A stretch of DNA of 64,000 nucleotides from assembly GCA_964363305.1 (NCBI GenBank), contig CAYIHX010000003.1, positions 62,001-126,000 of the forward strand, read 5' to 3'. The stretch comes from CAYIHX01 sp964363305. GTDB lineage: Bacteria; Bdellovibrionota; UBA1018. Below are positions 8,328 to 17,172 of the stretch, in pieces. A program made the translations under genes and the position numbers. The notes under the pieces are model-generated. The model ran no database searches. It was not told the DNA's origin and worked only from the letters and a program-made list of their open reading frames with translations. Positions within the stretch are counted from its first letter, which is position 1, and the number at the start of each line of letters is the position of its first letter.

Positions 8328-10375
8328 GGTTTCTGAAACTGTAGACCGGAGCGAATTCGTTGGCTCACTTCCTTTTCGAAGCGCGCCCCTACTGGGATAA
8401 AAGTCTTTTCAGTCTCGCTCCATTCCCGCAACTCCCCTCCTTGAATATCGAAAATCCAGGCGTGGAGTTTTACTTTGCCGCGTTCGAGCGCCTCCTTCAC
8501 GATGGGATATCCGTTCAGCCGTTCGAGCTGGATTTCGAGGTTCTTCTCGGCAGCCTGATCCGGGCTGGAGCCGTTCGGCAATTGGAGGCGTAGGTCCTCG
8601 CCTTCCTTGAGCCATTCCGCGATACTCGGAAAGCGCCGAGCGTTCTCGGGGAGATAAATTTTTCCAGAAATAATCTCAGTCATGGCTCCGCAGCGAGTGT
8701 GGCCGCAGATCACGATATCCTTCACTCCAAGCACGCCAATGGCATACTCGATCGCCGCGCCTTCGGCGGGCGTACCGGAGCCGAAGGCCGGCACGATATT
8801 GCCCACGTTTCGCACCACGAACAGCTCACCGGGTTCTGTGGCAGTGATCAAGTTCGGGGAAATACGGCTATCCGAACAGGTGATGAACAACGTGTGGGGC
8901 GTCTGCCCATGCGCCAATTTTTCGAACAGCGCCTGGTAGCGCGCGCGAAAATCACGCCGATAGCGAGCAACCCCGTCGAGAAGTCGACTCTGCTCTGTGG
9001 ATGGCGCCGGTATCGCATCAGTGACCCCTCTCTCCGCCGGATGCCTCCATCCCGTTACGTGCACGGCGCCTCCGGCACGCGCTCGCCAGGCGCGAAACAT
9101 CGTGATCAGGACCGCCACCACCACCCCGGCCTGCACGCCGACGATCAGGTCGACGAATACGATCGTCAGGAAAGTCACGACGTAGACGAAGGCGTCGAGC
9201 CTGGAATGGTGCAATAGCTCCGTGAGCTCGCGTGGATGCAGCATGCGCAGCGAAACCGCAAGCAAGACGCCCGCGAGGACCGCGATCGGAATTCGGCTGA
9301 GAGTGCCGGAGAACAGATAGACGGCCAACAGGAGCACAAGCGAGTGGATGATCGCCGAGCGGCGGCTTTTTGCCCCCGCCTGAATGTTCAAAGCAGAACG
9401 CGCAATAACGCCCGTCACCGGCATCCCGCCGAACAAAGCGACCGTCAAATTCCCCAGCCCTTGCCCGACCAACTCCTGATCCGGGTCGTGACGCCTGCCC
9501 TGAGAGAGTTTATCAGCCGCGCTCGACGAAAGCAGGGTCTCAAGCGAAGCGAGCGCATAAACGATGAACCCGGTTTCAAGGAGAGGAAGCCAGCCCCCTG
9601 TCGGCATGGCTGGGAGCCGGGGCATCGGCAGATGATTGGGAATCGAACCGATGAAGGGGACGTCCCAACCGAGCCAAGCGACAAGGATGCTTGGAATGAC
9701 CACAGCGATGAGTGGAGCGGGCAATTTCGGAAAAATGCGCGGCAACCCGAAAATGGTCAGAAGGGTGAGGAGGCAAACCAGCACGGAAAGGGGTTGGGCC
9801 TCATGAAAAAGCTCCGCCAAGTGAGTCACGACGTCGAACACGCGGCTTTCGGGAGGCGGCGGAAGCCCGAGGGCTCGCGGGAGTTGTCCGATCAGGATGA
9901 TCGCGCCGATTCCGGCCGTGAACCCGGCGATGACGGGGGTAGGGATGAACTTTGCGAACCGTCCAAGCCCCAGTATTCCTGAAAGCAATTGGAAAAGACC
10001 GCAAAAGACTCCTACTACCAGCAGGCCACCCATGCCGTTTTCTTCGACCACGGAGCCGATCAAAACGGCCATCGCAGCCGCTGGCCCGCTGACAGCCAGA
10101 GGCGTGCCGCCCCAGACCGCGCAGATGATGCCACCGACGATCGCGCTGATCAGCCCGACAGAAGGATGCACGCTCGAGGCGAGCGCGATCGCGAGCGCGA
10201 GCGGGATCGCGACGCTCGCCACCGTCACACCCGCGATCAGGTCATCCTGAAGGCCGCGAAAAGCGAACATGGCCTTCCAGTCGGGGAGCAGGCTGCGAAT
10301 TCCAAGATCAGGCTTAAGAGAGCGAAAGTTATTACGGCATACGGCGATGAGCGCCTTCGTCGAGAAGCGGGTCAT
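8324..10375 (-). CDS. SulP anion transporter fused to beta-carbonic anhydrase
   Basis: A 683-residue fusion. Residues about 35-430 form a SulP/SLC26-type transporter with many membrane spans ('GLQDDLIAGVTVASVAIPLALA' start, 'GFTAGIGAIILIGQLP', 'ALASLETLLSSSAADKLS'). The usual STAS domain is absent; instead residues about 465-680 form a beta-carbonic anhydrase with zinc ligands Cys500 (CSDSR), His559 and Cys562 (HTRCGAM) and Asp502. Known bacterial fusions of this kind are proposed to couple bicarbonate transport to CO2/bicarbonate interconversion. The likely role is bicarbonate uptake or pH balance; the transported ion is inferred. A small exported-protein gene lies 62 bases upstream on the same strand. 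Confidence 0.93.
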   Translation of the reverse strand: MTRFSTKALIAVCRNNFRSLKPDLGIRSLLPDWKAMFAFRGLQDDLIAGVTVASVAIPLALAIALASSVHPSVGLISAIVGGIICAVWGGTPLAVSGPAAAMAVLIGSVVEENGMGGLLVVGVFCGLFQLLSGILGLGRFAKFIPTPVIAGFTAGIGAIILIGQLPRALGLPPPPESRVFDVVTHLAELFHEAQPLSVLVCLLTLLTIFGLPRIFPKLPAPLIAVVIPSILVAWLGWDVPFIGSIPNHLPMPRLPAMPTGGWLPLLETGFIVYALASLETLLSSSAADKLSQGRRHDPDQELVGQGLGNLTVALFGGMPVTGVIARSALNIQAGAKSRRSAIIHSLVLLLAVYLFSGTLSRIPIAVLAGVLLAVSLRMLHPRELTELLHHSRLDAFVYVVTFLTIVFVDLIVGVQAGVVVAVLITMFRAWRARAGGAVHVTGWRHPAERGVTDAIPAPSTEQSRLLDGVARYRRDFRARYQALFEKLAHGQTPHTLFITCSDSRISPNLITATEPGELFVVRNVGNIVPAFGSGTPAEGAAIEYAIGVLGVKDIVICGHTRCGAMTEIISGKIYLPENARRFPSIAEWLKEGEDLRLQLPNGSSPDQAAEKNLEIQLERLNGYPIVKEALERGKVKLHAWIFDIQGGELREWSETEKTFIPVGARFEKEVSQRIRSGLQFQKP

Positions 10376-10437
10376 GAGTGCATTCCTATTCGAATGGAGA
10401 GGGGGAAAACTGCGTCAGAGCGACAAACGAAAAATTC

Positions 10438-10746
10438 TCACGCGCTTTCCGGTGGCTCTGACAAGGCGTCAAGACAGGGTTCAGAAGGGTCGAGTGGGTA
10501 CGAGCTCAGGTTCTTTCTCACCGTATGCCAAACGCCAAAAATTCGACTCTGAGACAATAATACGCACTCCGAGGAGAGATCTTCGCACTCTTCCCCCAAG
10601 TCGGTTTCGTCGTTCAAGGGAGCGTCGGCGGACGAGTCGGAAACATGGACCCACTCCTCCCGTAGGGACGCTGACGCGAACTCGCTCAACGAATGGAGCG
10701 GACATAAGAGTAAAAGTAAAAAGGTCGCAATCCAACCGACGCGCAT
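10438..10746 (-). CDS. Small exported protein of unknown function
   Basis: A 102-residue protein with a good signal peptide ('MRVGWIATFLLLLLCPLHSLS', cleaved near SASA). The mature part is acidic with four cysteines. The start at 10746 is chosen because it begins the signal peptide and has GGAG 5 bases upstream; the frame is open to 10833. It lies between the Kir channel and SulP-carbonic anhydrase genes on the same strand and may be co-transcribed with the latter. No family is recognised. Confidence 0.6.
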   Translation of the reverse strand: MRVGWIATFLLLLLCPLHSLSEFASASLREEWVHVSDSSADAPLNDETDLGEECEDLSSECVLLSQSRIFGVWHTVRKNLSSYPLDPSEPCLDALSEPPESA

Positions 10747-10774
10747 AGATCTCCGCCCACGATAAGGCGGATCT
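10747..10774 (-). promoter_or_regulatory. Hairpin that would cover the ribosome site
   Basis: On the minus strand AGATCCGCC pairs with GGCGGAGATCT (one bulged base) around an 8-base loop, and the 3' arm contains the GGAG ribosome site of the small exported-protein gene. The pairing is seen directly; translational control is inferred. Confidence 0.4.
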
Positions 10775-10832
10775 ATCGCTCGATCAACGCAAATTTCTGA
10801 AAGTCTGACTAGCCTGAATGCCTTTCGTGTCA

Positions 10833-11768
10833 TCAGACGCTCGGTTTCAGATCGTGAATTCGGGCGAGATCGATCCGGAGCAATCCCTCGGGCGTACGAC
10901 TCAAAATATCCTCAAAGGCCCGGTTCCAGACGACCTCCGTGGGCTTATAGGAGAAACGCGAGTGAATGGTCTGCGCGAAGGTATCGTCGATGCCGGTCAT
11001 CGAGACAATCAGCTCGGCATCGGATTCGCGAAATACTTCCTCCGTAACGCCTTGAAGCGGGCTGTCCTGATCGATCGGATGCACAACCGTCCAGCTCAGC
11101 GCGAAAATCGGAGATCGCCGTCGTTCAAGATTGAGAGTGTAAAAATTTCGATAGACCTCGCCCTCCTTCGTCCGCTCGGTACGACTGAATACCACGGTCA
11201 TATCCGCGTCGACGATCTGATTCAGACGTGCGTTCGCCACGCGAAACATCAGCACCTGCTCGCCGTCATGCCGACTGATCAACGCGACCTTGCTGAAAAT
11301 CACGCGAGCGGTGGGGCGCGAGAAGCGGGCAAACAAAAGCCCGGTGGCCAGCGCGACACTCAAGAGGCCGATCAAGGCCTCGAACGTCACGAGAAAATTC
11401 GCCAGCGCCGTCGTGGGGTTGAGGCGCCCGTAACCGATCGTGGCGAAAGTCTGCACGCTGAAAAAGAACGCCTCAAGATAGCGCTCCCAATGAGTCACCC
11501 CGCGCATGCCCTCGAGCGCACCGGTACCACAGGCTAGAAAAACACCGGCAAAAAGCAGATTAATTGCATAGTAGACACCAGCGAGTAACCCCAGAAAACG
11601 CCACCACCCCATCGCCAGCAACGAGTGGTACAAGTCGCGATATTTCAGACCGCCCTGCCAGCGCGGGCGTTCAACGTTGAAGCTCCCATCGCGGTTCAGC
11701 AGACGCCAGGAGTTCATCAACGGAGCCGAATCGGCGACCCTTTTCTGCTTCTTCTTCATTGCGATCAT
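10833..11768 (-). CDS. KirBac-type inward-rectifier potassium channel
   Basis: A 311-residue protein with a slide helix ('LKYRDLYHSLLAMGWW', 41-56), a first membrane span (about 57-79), a pore helix and the K+ selectivity filter TIGYG at 110-114, a second span (about 122-146), and a C-terminal cytoplasmic beta domain typical of Kir channels ('LMFRVANARLNQIVDA', 'LNLERRRSPIFALSWTVVHPID'). It should pass K+ across the inner membrane, gated by its cytoplasmic domain. The start ATG has AGG 6 bases upstream; a second Met three codons in is possible. Confidence 0.94.
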   Translation of the reverse strand: MIAMKKKQKRVADSAPLMNSWRLLNRDGSFNVERPRWQGGLKYRDLYHSLLAMGWWRFLGLLAGVYYAINLLFAGVFLACGTGALEGMRGVTHWERYLEAFFFSVQTFATIGYGRLNPTTALANFLVTFEALIGLLSVALATGLLFARFSRPTARVIFSKVALISRHDGEQVLMFRVANARLNQIVDADMTVVFSRTERTKEGEVYRNFYTLNLERRRSPIFALSWTVVHPIDQDSPLQGVTEEVFRESDAELIVSMTGIDDTFAQTIHSRFSYKPTEVVWNRAFEDILSRTPEGLLRIDLARIHDLKPSV

Positions 11769-11919
11769 CGTGACCTAGCCTAACGCAGAAGCCCACCAAA
11801 GAACGCCGCAGCACTCGACAACTGGCTAAAGCGTAGACAGCAACCCAAGATGGAAACCCCGAGGCTTGACTCCCCACCGGCGTCTCCCCATGGCATCACT
11901 CTTGCTTTTCCTCCTCTTT

Positions 11920-12375
11920 ATGAAGACGACTCGATTTTTCGCCACGCTCGCATTAGCTTTCACCGCGCTCTCCCCGATCTTCGCGCAGCAAGCGCCCCAG
12001 CCCGACGAGCCACGGACCCGAGTCCTCAATCACCAAATACAACTTCTGACCCAGGAAGCTGCAACGCGCTTAGCCTCGAAGGCCCCGCAATCACCCGAGC
12101 TCCGAGCACGTATTCTCTACCTAGAGTACGCCATCCAACTCCGCCGATTGGAGCTGACCGAAGGAGCCTATGTTCGGTTGACCGCCTACGAGAACCTCTG
12201 CACTCCCTGCTCCTCGCCCCGCACTCGCAATCAGCTCGTCTACGTCAAAACTTCCGAGCTGATCGCCCAAGACCGTGACGCATTTATCCGGCCTGGACAG
12301 GGTGAACTCGAACTGGACCCCGATGAGGACCCACTCCAAGGCGCGGATGTGTCCAGCGACGACCTCCTCTTCTAA
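11920..12375 (+). CDS. Exported protein of unknown function
   Basis: A 151-residue protein with signal peptide 'KTTRFFATLALAFTALSPIFA' and a mature part of mostly helical character. It has a CxxC pair ('ENLCTPCSS') and an acidic tail. Met at 11920 is chosen because it directly precedes the basic-hydrophobic signal; starts at 11866 and 11890 are also open and no start has a clear ribosome site. Directly downstream is a perfect 19-base palindrome and then the FadL-like gene. Confidence 0.65.
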   Translation: MKTTRFFATLALAFTALSPIFAQQAPQPDEPRTRVLNHQIQLLTQEAATRLASKAPQSPELRARILYLEYAIQLRRLELTEGAYVRLTAYENLCTPCSSPRTRNQLVYVKTSELIAQDRDAFIRPGQGELELDPDEDPLQGADVSSDDLLF

Positions 12376-12376
12376 C

Positions 12377-12395
12377 TGCGGTGCCTGGCACCGCA
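12377..12395. repeat. GGTGCCTGGCACC palindrome
   Basis: TGCGGTGCCTGGCACCGCA, a perfect inverted repeat right after a stop codon, with an extra half copy (TGCGGTGCCT) at 12409-12418. It can form a stable hairpin and might end transcription, although no T tract follows. Palindromes of this kind recur as dispersed repeats in some bacterial genomes. Confidence 0.5.
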
Positions 12396-12399
12396 GGGA

Positions 12400-12439
12400 T
12401 TGACGCAATGCGGTGCCTCAGCTAAGACCACGGTCTTAG
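12400..12439 (+). promoter_or_regulatory. Promoter candidate with perfect palindrome before the FadL-like gene
   Basis: TTGACG at 12400-12405, 17 bases, then TAAGAC at 12423-12428. Overlapping the -10 is a perfect 8-2-8 inverted repeat CTAAGACC-AC-GGTCTTAG (12422-12439) that ends beside the AGGGG ribosome site. It could be a repressor operator or an RNA hairpin. The sequence is clear; the role is inferred. Confidence 0.45.
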
Positions 12440-12446
12440 GGGTACT

Positions 12447-13862
12447 ATGAAAATCTTCCTGCTTCTGCTGCTCGGACTCTCCAGTCCGCTAGCGCAGGCA
12501 AATATCGGCGAATTTTTTGGACTCGGCTCTCGCAGCGCGGCGCTCGGCGGTGCAACAGCCGCCTGGGGCAGCGACGGTTTTTCTGCCTACGCCAATCCCG
12601 CCGCCTTAAGCCTGATGGGCGAGAACCGCAGACTCTCCCTTTCCATCGGGACGCTTGCGATGTTCCCCAACTTCCTCCCGATCTCGGGCATCGTCACCGA
12701 GAATGCCTACGTCTCCGATCTCGCCCTCGCGCAAACGACAGTCGGAGATCTCCCAAACGACTACCGAAGCAGCGCCGGCACCGTGATCGGGCTTGCCTAC
12801 AAGTTCGCGCCCGGCTTCCTCGACTCGACGATTGGAATGACCGCCTACCTGCCCTTTGACGCCGTCGCCTACATGGACACGGGCGAGACGTTCCTACCGG
12901 AGTACGCGCTCTACCGCGCTCGTCTCCAAAGGCCCCAAATCGATGCCGCGCTTTCTGGAAAAATCGTGGAAGGCCTGCGTTTTGGGCTCGGCGCTCATGT
13001 GGGCTTCTCGCTTTCCGCAAACGCCATGGTCTTCCTCAAGACAACCGTCGGGCAGCCCTCCTCCATGCGGTTCGCGGCCAGCCTCAGACCTAAAATAGCT
13101 CCGTACGGCGCCCTTCTCTACTCGTCTGATAACGATCCCCACTCTCATCGGGCCGGCTCGTTTTCCCTGGGGTCGATCATTCGTGGCCCACTCGCCTCGA
13201 CCAACCAAATGGTGATGAGAGCGAATGCCCAGCTTTTCTCGAATGCCGCCTCCTTGGGTTTCAATTTCACGGCCCATTCGGCTCTCTACTACGATCCCCT
13301 CAGCATCGAACTGGGAGGTTCCGTGCAATATACGGAAATAACCCGGATCTTTGCGCAACTGGACTGGCAGGCCTGGGGGGCATTTGAGTCGCCCGCGCTC
13401 GTCATCGGGGATGATGTCACTATTGAAAACTGCGCGGGAAGTATCGCCGGATGTGGTGTCGTCTTACAACCTGGACGAAACCCCTCGGCGCCGACCCGAA
13501 ACATCTTCATTCCCCGCATCGGACATGAGTTCAATCTCGGGCCCTGGGCAATTCGGACGGGGTACTCCTACCGTCCGAGCATCTTCCAAGGACTTCCGAC
13601 TGGCTCTGGGAACCTGTTAGACCCGCCCAAACACCTTTTCTCGGTCGGAGTCGGTTACGAGATCCCTAAAGCCTTTTTTGCGGAAATCCCGATGCAAATT
13701 GATGCCCACTTAGCCTGGCAACAGCTTGAGACGCAGCAGATCACCAAAACACCGGGCGACGAGCTCAACCAAGGGACCGATTCAACCAAAGTGGGCGCCC
13801 CCGGGTACCAGGCAGGTGGAAAAATTTGGGGCGGCGGGATATCGCTTTCTCTCGCCCTATGA
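12447..13862 (+). CDS. FadL/TodX-family outer-membrane transporter
   Basis: A 471-residue outer-membrane beta-barrel with signal peptide about 1-18. The mature N-terminus 'NIGEFFGLGSRSAALGGATAA...SAYANPAALS' matches the FadL hatch region that plugs the barrel, and alternating beta strands run to a C-terminal Leu. FadL-type channels take up long-chain fatty acids and other hydrophobic compounds. A nearby acyl-CoA synthetase (15099-16937) fits a fatty-acid uptake route. Ribosome site AGGGG. The stop overlaps the next start (ATGA). Confidence 0.85.
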   Translation: MKIFLLLLLGLSSPLAQANIGEFFGLGSRSAALGGATAAWGSDGFSAYANPAALSLMGENRRLSLSIGTLAMFPNFLPISGIVTENAYVSDLALAQTTVGDLPNDYRSSAGTVIGLAYKFAPGFLDSTIGMTAYLPFDAVAYMDTGETFLPEYALYRARLQRPQIDAALSGKIVEGLRFGLGAHVGFSLSANAMVFLKTTVGQPSSMRFAASLRPKIAPYGALLYSSDNDPHSHRAGSFSLGSIIRGPLASTNQMVMRANAQLFSNAASLGFNFTAHSALYYDPLSIELGGSVQYTEITRIFAQLDWQAWGAFESPALVIGDDVTIENCAGSIAGCGVVLQPGRNPSAPTRNIFIPRIGHEFNLGPWAIRTGYSYRPSIFQGLPTGSGNLLDPPKHLFSVGVGYEIPKAFFAEIPMQIDAHLAWQQLETQQITKTPGDELNQGTDSTKVGAPGYQAGGKIWGGGISLSLAL

Positions 13863-14551
13863 AAAACCCTCGCAACGACCGTAGTCTGCCTCCCATGCCC
13901 AAAGTCTCGGCCCTGATTCGCCGGTACTTCTTCGCAGGCGTCCTGGTAGTCCTGCCATTCTGGGTCATCGGCTGGATCATCGGAGGCTTGTTCGGCGCGC
14001 TGCTCAAATTGAAAACCATTATTCCGGAATCCCTTCGGCCCGAACACTGGATCGAAGACTCGAATCTCGTGATCGCTGTAAATGGCGCTTTTCTGCTCGC
14101 GATCATTGTCATGCTGATGATTTCCGTTTCGTTAGTGGGCTGGGTATCCCGACAGTTTCTCGGAAAAAAAATTCTCGAGGGGCTGTCAGCCATCATCAAT
14201 CGCATCCCAGTCATCCGGAGCATCTATAGCGCGCTCGACCAGCTCATGAAGACTTTTGCTGGCAACAGCGGCGCCCAGCAATTCAATCGGGTCGTCTACG
14301 TCGAATGGCCGCGCAAAGGCCTCTGGACCTTGGCCTTCGTCACCAGTCCGGCGAAGGGACCCAATGTGCCTCCCCATCATCTCAACATCTTCATCCCCGC
14401 GACTCCGAACCCGACCTCGGGCTTCCACATGCTCGTCGATGAAAACGATGTTCGAGACAGTGGCATGTCAGTCGAAGAAGCTTTTCGAACCATTCTTTCC
14501 CTCGGAATCGCTCAGCCCGGTTCGACTGAACCCAAACGGAAGGACGCCTGA
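13859..14551 (+). CDS. DUF502 membrane protein
   Basis: A 230-residue inner-membrane protein with two membrane spans (about residues 20-45 and 75-100) joined by a short loop, then a conserved soluble domain ('INRIPVIRSIYSALDQLMKTF', 'LWTLAFVTSPAKGP', 'LNIFIPATPNPTSGFHMLV'), the signature of the DUF502 family. Function is unknown. The start is placed at the ATGA overlap with the previous gene; the frame is open a little further upstream. smpB follows after 3 bases. Confidence 0.9.
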   Translation: MKNPRNDRSLPPMPKVSALIRRYFFAGVLVVLPFWVIGWIIGGLFGALLKLKTIIPESLRPEHWIEDSNLVIAVNGAFLLAIIVMLMISVSLVGWVSRQFLGKKILEGLSAIINRIPVIRSIYSALDQLMKTFAGNSGAQQFNRVVYVEWPRKGLWTLAFVTSPAKGPNVPPHHLNIFIPATPNPTSGFHMLVDENDVRDSGMSVEEAFRTILSLGIAQPGSTEPKRKDA

Positions 14552-14554
14552 GAG

Positions 14555-15049
14555 ATGCCCTCCAACGCGAAGAAGGGCTCGGGCGAGAAGCTCATCGCCA
14601 CGAACACGGCAGCGAAACAAAACTTTTACATCGAGGAAGTCGTTGAAGCCGGAATCGTGCTGACCGGAACAGAGATCAAAAGCCTACGTGCCCAGTCACC
14701 CAACCTTCGCGACTCCTACGTCGAGATCAGCGGCAAAAAAGGGACGCCCCTCGAACCCTGGCTGATCAATACACACATTCCGCCCTATTCCCACGGTAAC
14801 ATCTGGAATCACGAACCGATGCGGCGCAGAAAGCTGCTCCTGAGCCGTCACCAAATCGAAAAGCTCTTCGGCGCGATCACCCAGAAGGGAAGCACGGTCA
14901 TTCCGACCCGGATGTACTTCAAAAATGGCTTCGCCAAGGTAGAAATCGCCCTGGCTCGGGGGAAAACCAAGGGTGACAAGCGGGACTCTTCAAAAAAACG
15001 CGATGCCCAACGGGAAATTGACCAGGCCAAAAAAGCTCGCTCCCGATAA
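14555..15049 (+). CDS. smpB: SsrA-binding protein SmpB
   Basis: A 164-residue protein that binds tmRNA and brings it to stalled ribosomes. It has the family core 'ATNTAAKQNFYIEEVVEAGIVLTGTEIKSLR', 'LRDSYVEI', 'HGNIWNHEPMRRRKLLLSR' and a basic C-terminal tail ('KRDSSKKRDAQREIDQAKK') that enters the mRNA channel. Length is normal. It lies 3 bases after the DUF502 gene in the same unit. The tmRNA gene is not seen in this window. Confidence 0.96.
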   Translation: MPSNAKKGSGEKLIATNTAAKQNFYIEEVVEAGIVLTGTEIKSLRAQSPNLRDSYVEISGKKGTPLEPWLINTHIPPYSHGNIWNHEPMRRRKLLLSRHQIEKLFGAITQKGSTVIPTRMYFKNGFAKVEIALARGKTKGDKRDSSKKRDAQREIDQAKKARSR

Positions 15050-15098
15050 AAGCAAGAATGACTTTGAGAACCCCGCTGAGACCCGCTAACTTTCCACT

Positions 15099-16937
15099 AT
15101 GCCGATCATCCTGCGCCAAACCCTATCGGAAACCTATCTCGAACGTATCAAGGCGACGCCTGCTCGAGTTGGATTTCGTTACAAGCCCACCTATCCAGAG
15201 GCGGGCCCGGTAGGTGTTTGGAAGGATGTTACCTACCGGCAATTCGACGAACAATGTCGGCTGGTTTCATTCGGGCTGATGGGACTCGGCGTCCTACCAA
15301 AAGATCGCGTCGCCATTCTTGCGAATACTCGATTCGAATGGGCCCTGAGCGATATCGCCATTCTTGGCGCGGGCGCCATTACGGTGCCCATCTATGCCTC
15401 CAATACGCCTGAAGACTGCGCCTTCATTCTGAATCACTGTGAAGCGAAAATCGCGATTGTTGAGAATGAGAAGCAACTCGAGAAGCTTGCCGAAAACCGC
15501 TCCAAGCTCCCTCATTTACAACGAATCGTCGTGATTGAGCCCCTCTCGCCCTCCGCAACCGCGGCCCAACCCGAGGTTCTCAGCTATCTCGATTTAAAAA
15601 ATTTGGGCCGAAAGGAAGAAGCCCTCTCACCCGAGCGTTTCGAAAATAATCTCCTCGGTGCAGTTCCGGAAGATCTGCTCACCATCTGCTACACCTCCGG
15701 GACCACCGGGATCCCGAAGGGAGTCATGCTCTCCCACTCGAATATGGTCAGTGTCTTGGAGGATGCCGTTAAGGAACTTCAAAGCTTTATTGTGCCGGAC
15801 CAGGAGATCTTCGTTTCCTTCCTACCCTTCTCCCATGTCATCGGAAAACTGGAATCCATGGCGGCCTACACCTTTGGCTACCAGGAATGCTACGCCGAGA
15901 GCCTCGACAAACTGATGGAGAACATCAGCGAGATCCGCCCCACGCTGCTCTTTGCCGTTCCGCGAATCTTCGAGAAGGCATACACCCGCGTCAACTCCCT
16001 GATCGAATCAGGCCCCGCCACCAGGAAGGCGCTCTTTCAATGGGCCCTGACCGCGGGACGCACCTATTTTCAGGCGCTCTGGGACGGCAGAACACCTTCA
16101 CTTCTTGAGAAGCTCGAGTACCAAGCTGCGAAGAGGCTGGTCTTCTCGAAAGTTGCGCAACGTTTTGGGGGAAGGTTACGCTTCGCCATCTGCGGTGGCG
16201 CACCCCTTCCTCAGCAGATCGGTGAATTTTTTCAGATCATCGGCGTCGATATTATTGAAGGATATGGCCTGACCGAAACCTGCGCCCCTTGCACGATGAA
16301 TCCTCCGAGTGACCTCCGCTTCGGATCGGTAGGACGTCCCCTTCCAGAGGTTCAGTTGAAAATCGCCGAGGACGGCGAAATTCTCATCAAGTCGAAGAAG
16401 GTCTTCCAGGGGTACTACAAAATGCCCGAAGAAACGAAACAGGCCATCCAAGATGGGTGGCTCCAAACCGGCGATATCGGAAGGATCGATGACGAAGGAT
16501 ACCTCTACATCACCGATCGCAAGAAAGACCTCATCATCACCAGCGGCGGCAAGAACATCGCCCCCCAAAAAATAGAAAACCTCGCGAAATCCCGAAAATT
16601 CATCAACCAGTTTTTTGTCTACGGCGACCGACGAAACTACCTCACCGCCCTGGTTACCCTCGACCGCGAACCCACCGAAAAGTACGCCCAGGAGCAACAA
16701 ATTCTCTTCAGCGAATATCGAGAACTCGTCAAGCACCCGAAGATCATCGCTCTGGTTCAAAGGCTGATCGAAGAGGTGAATAGCCACCTTGCAAGCTTTG
16801 AAACCATTAAGAAATTTAGAATTCTCCCTTCGGATTTTTCAGTCGATTCCGGAGAAATGACGCCCTCCCTCAAGCTGAAACGAAACGTCATCCAGCACAA
16901 CTTCCAGGCCGACCTTGACTCAATGTACACAACTTGA
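15099..16937 (+). CDS. Long-chain acyl-CoA synthetase (AMP-forming)
   Basis: A 612-residue member of the adenylate-forming family that activates fatty acids with ATP and CoA. Motifs are the P-loop 'CYTSGTTGIPKGVMLSH', 'GYGLTET' (A5), 'LQTGDIGRIDDEGYLYITDR' (A7) and 'KKDLIITSGGKNIAPQKIEN' (A8/A10). Length fits FadD/FAA1-type eukaryote-like bacterial enzymes. With the FadL-like porin upstream it suggests fatty-acid uptake and use. The ATG at 15099 has no clear ribosome site. Confidence 0.92.
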   Translation: MPIILRQTLSETYLERIKATPARVGFRYKPTYPEAGPVGVWKDVTYRQFDEQCRLVSFGLMGLGVLPKDRVAILANTRFEWALSDIAILGAGAITVPIYASNTPEDCAFILNHCEAKIAIVENEKQLEKLAENRSKLPHLQRIVVIEPLSPSATAAQPEVLSYLDLKNLGRKEEALSPERFENNLLGAVPEDLLTICYTSGTTGIPKGVMLSHSNMVSVLEDAVKELQSFIVPDQEIFVSFLPFSHVIGKLESMAAYTFGYQECYAESLDKLMENISEIRPTLLFAVPRIFEKAYTRVNSLIESGPATRKALFQWALTAGRTYFQALWDGRTPSLLEKLEYQAAKRLVFSKVAQRFGGRLRFAICGGAPLPQQIGEFFQIIGVDIIEGYGLTETCAPCTMNPPSDLRFGSVGRPLPEVQLKIAEDGEILIKSKKVFQGYYKMPEETKQAIQDGWLQTGDIGRIDDEGYLYITDRKKDLIITSGGKNIAPQKIENLAKSRKFINQFFVYGDRRNYLTALVTLDREPTEKYAQEQQILFSEYRELVKHPKIIALVQRLIEEVNSHLASFETIKKFRILPSDFSVDSGEMTPSLKLKRNVIQHNFQADLDSMYTT

Positions 16938-16950
16938 CTACAAGGGTTGG

Positions 16951-17172
16951 ATGGCACGCGTAACAATTGAAGACTGTTTGGGACGAGTAGAAAACATGTA
17001 CGAACTGGTTCACCTGGCTACGCGCCGGGCTCGCCAGCTCTACAAAGGCGCCGACCCGCTCGTGAAGAGCAAAAACCGTATCGCGGTCACCGCCCTGCGC
17101 GAAATCGCAGCTGGCCGCGTTCGTCCGCTCTATCTCGCCGATAGCGACGATATGCCGACGATGCCGAACTAA
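16951..17172 (+). CDS. rpoZ: RNA polymerase omega subunit
   Basis: A 73-residue protein with the omega signature 'MARVTIEDCLGRVENMYELVHLATRRARQLYKGADPL' and 'NRIAVTALREIAAGRV'. Omega binds the beta' subunit and aids polymerase assembly. The start at 16951 is set by family alignment and AGGG 6 bases upstream. The gene ends 4 bases into the convergent lon gene. The usual neighbours gmk and spoT are absent here. Confidence 0.95.
   Translation: MARVTIEDCLGRVENMYELVHLATRRARQLYKGADPLVKSKNRIAVTALREIAAGRVRPLYLADSDDMPTMPN

Noticed and set aside
9236..9982. Open frame of 248 codons on the plus strand
   Set aside because: Antisense of the SulP membrane domain; the translation is highly charged low-complexity sequence.
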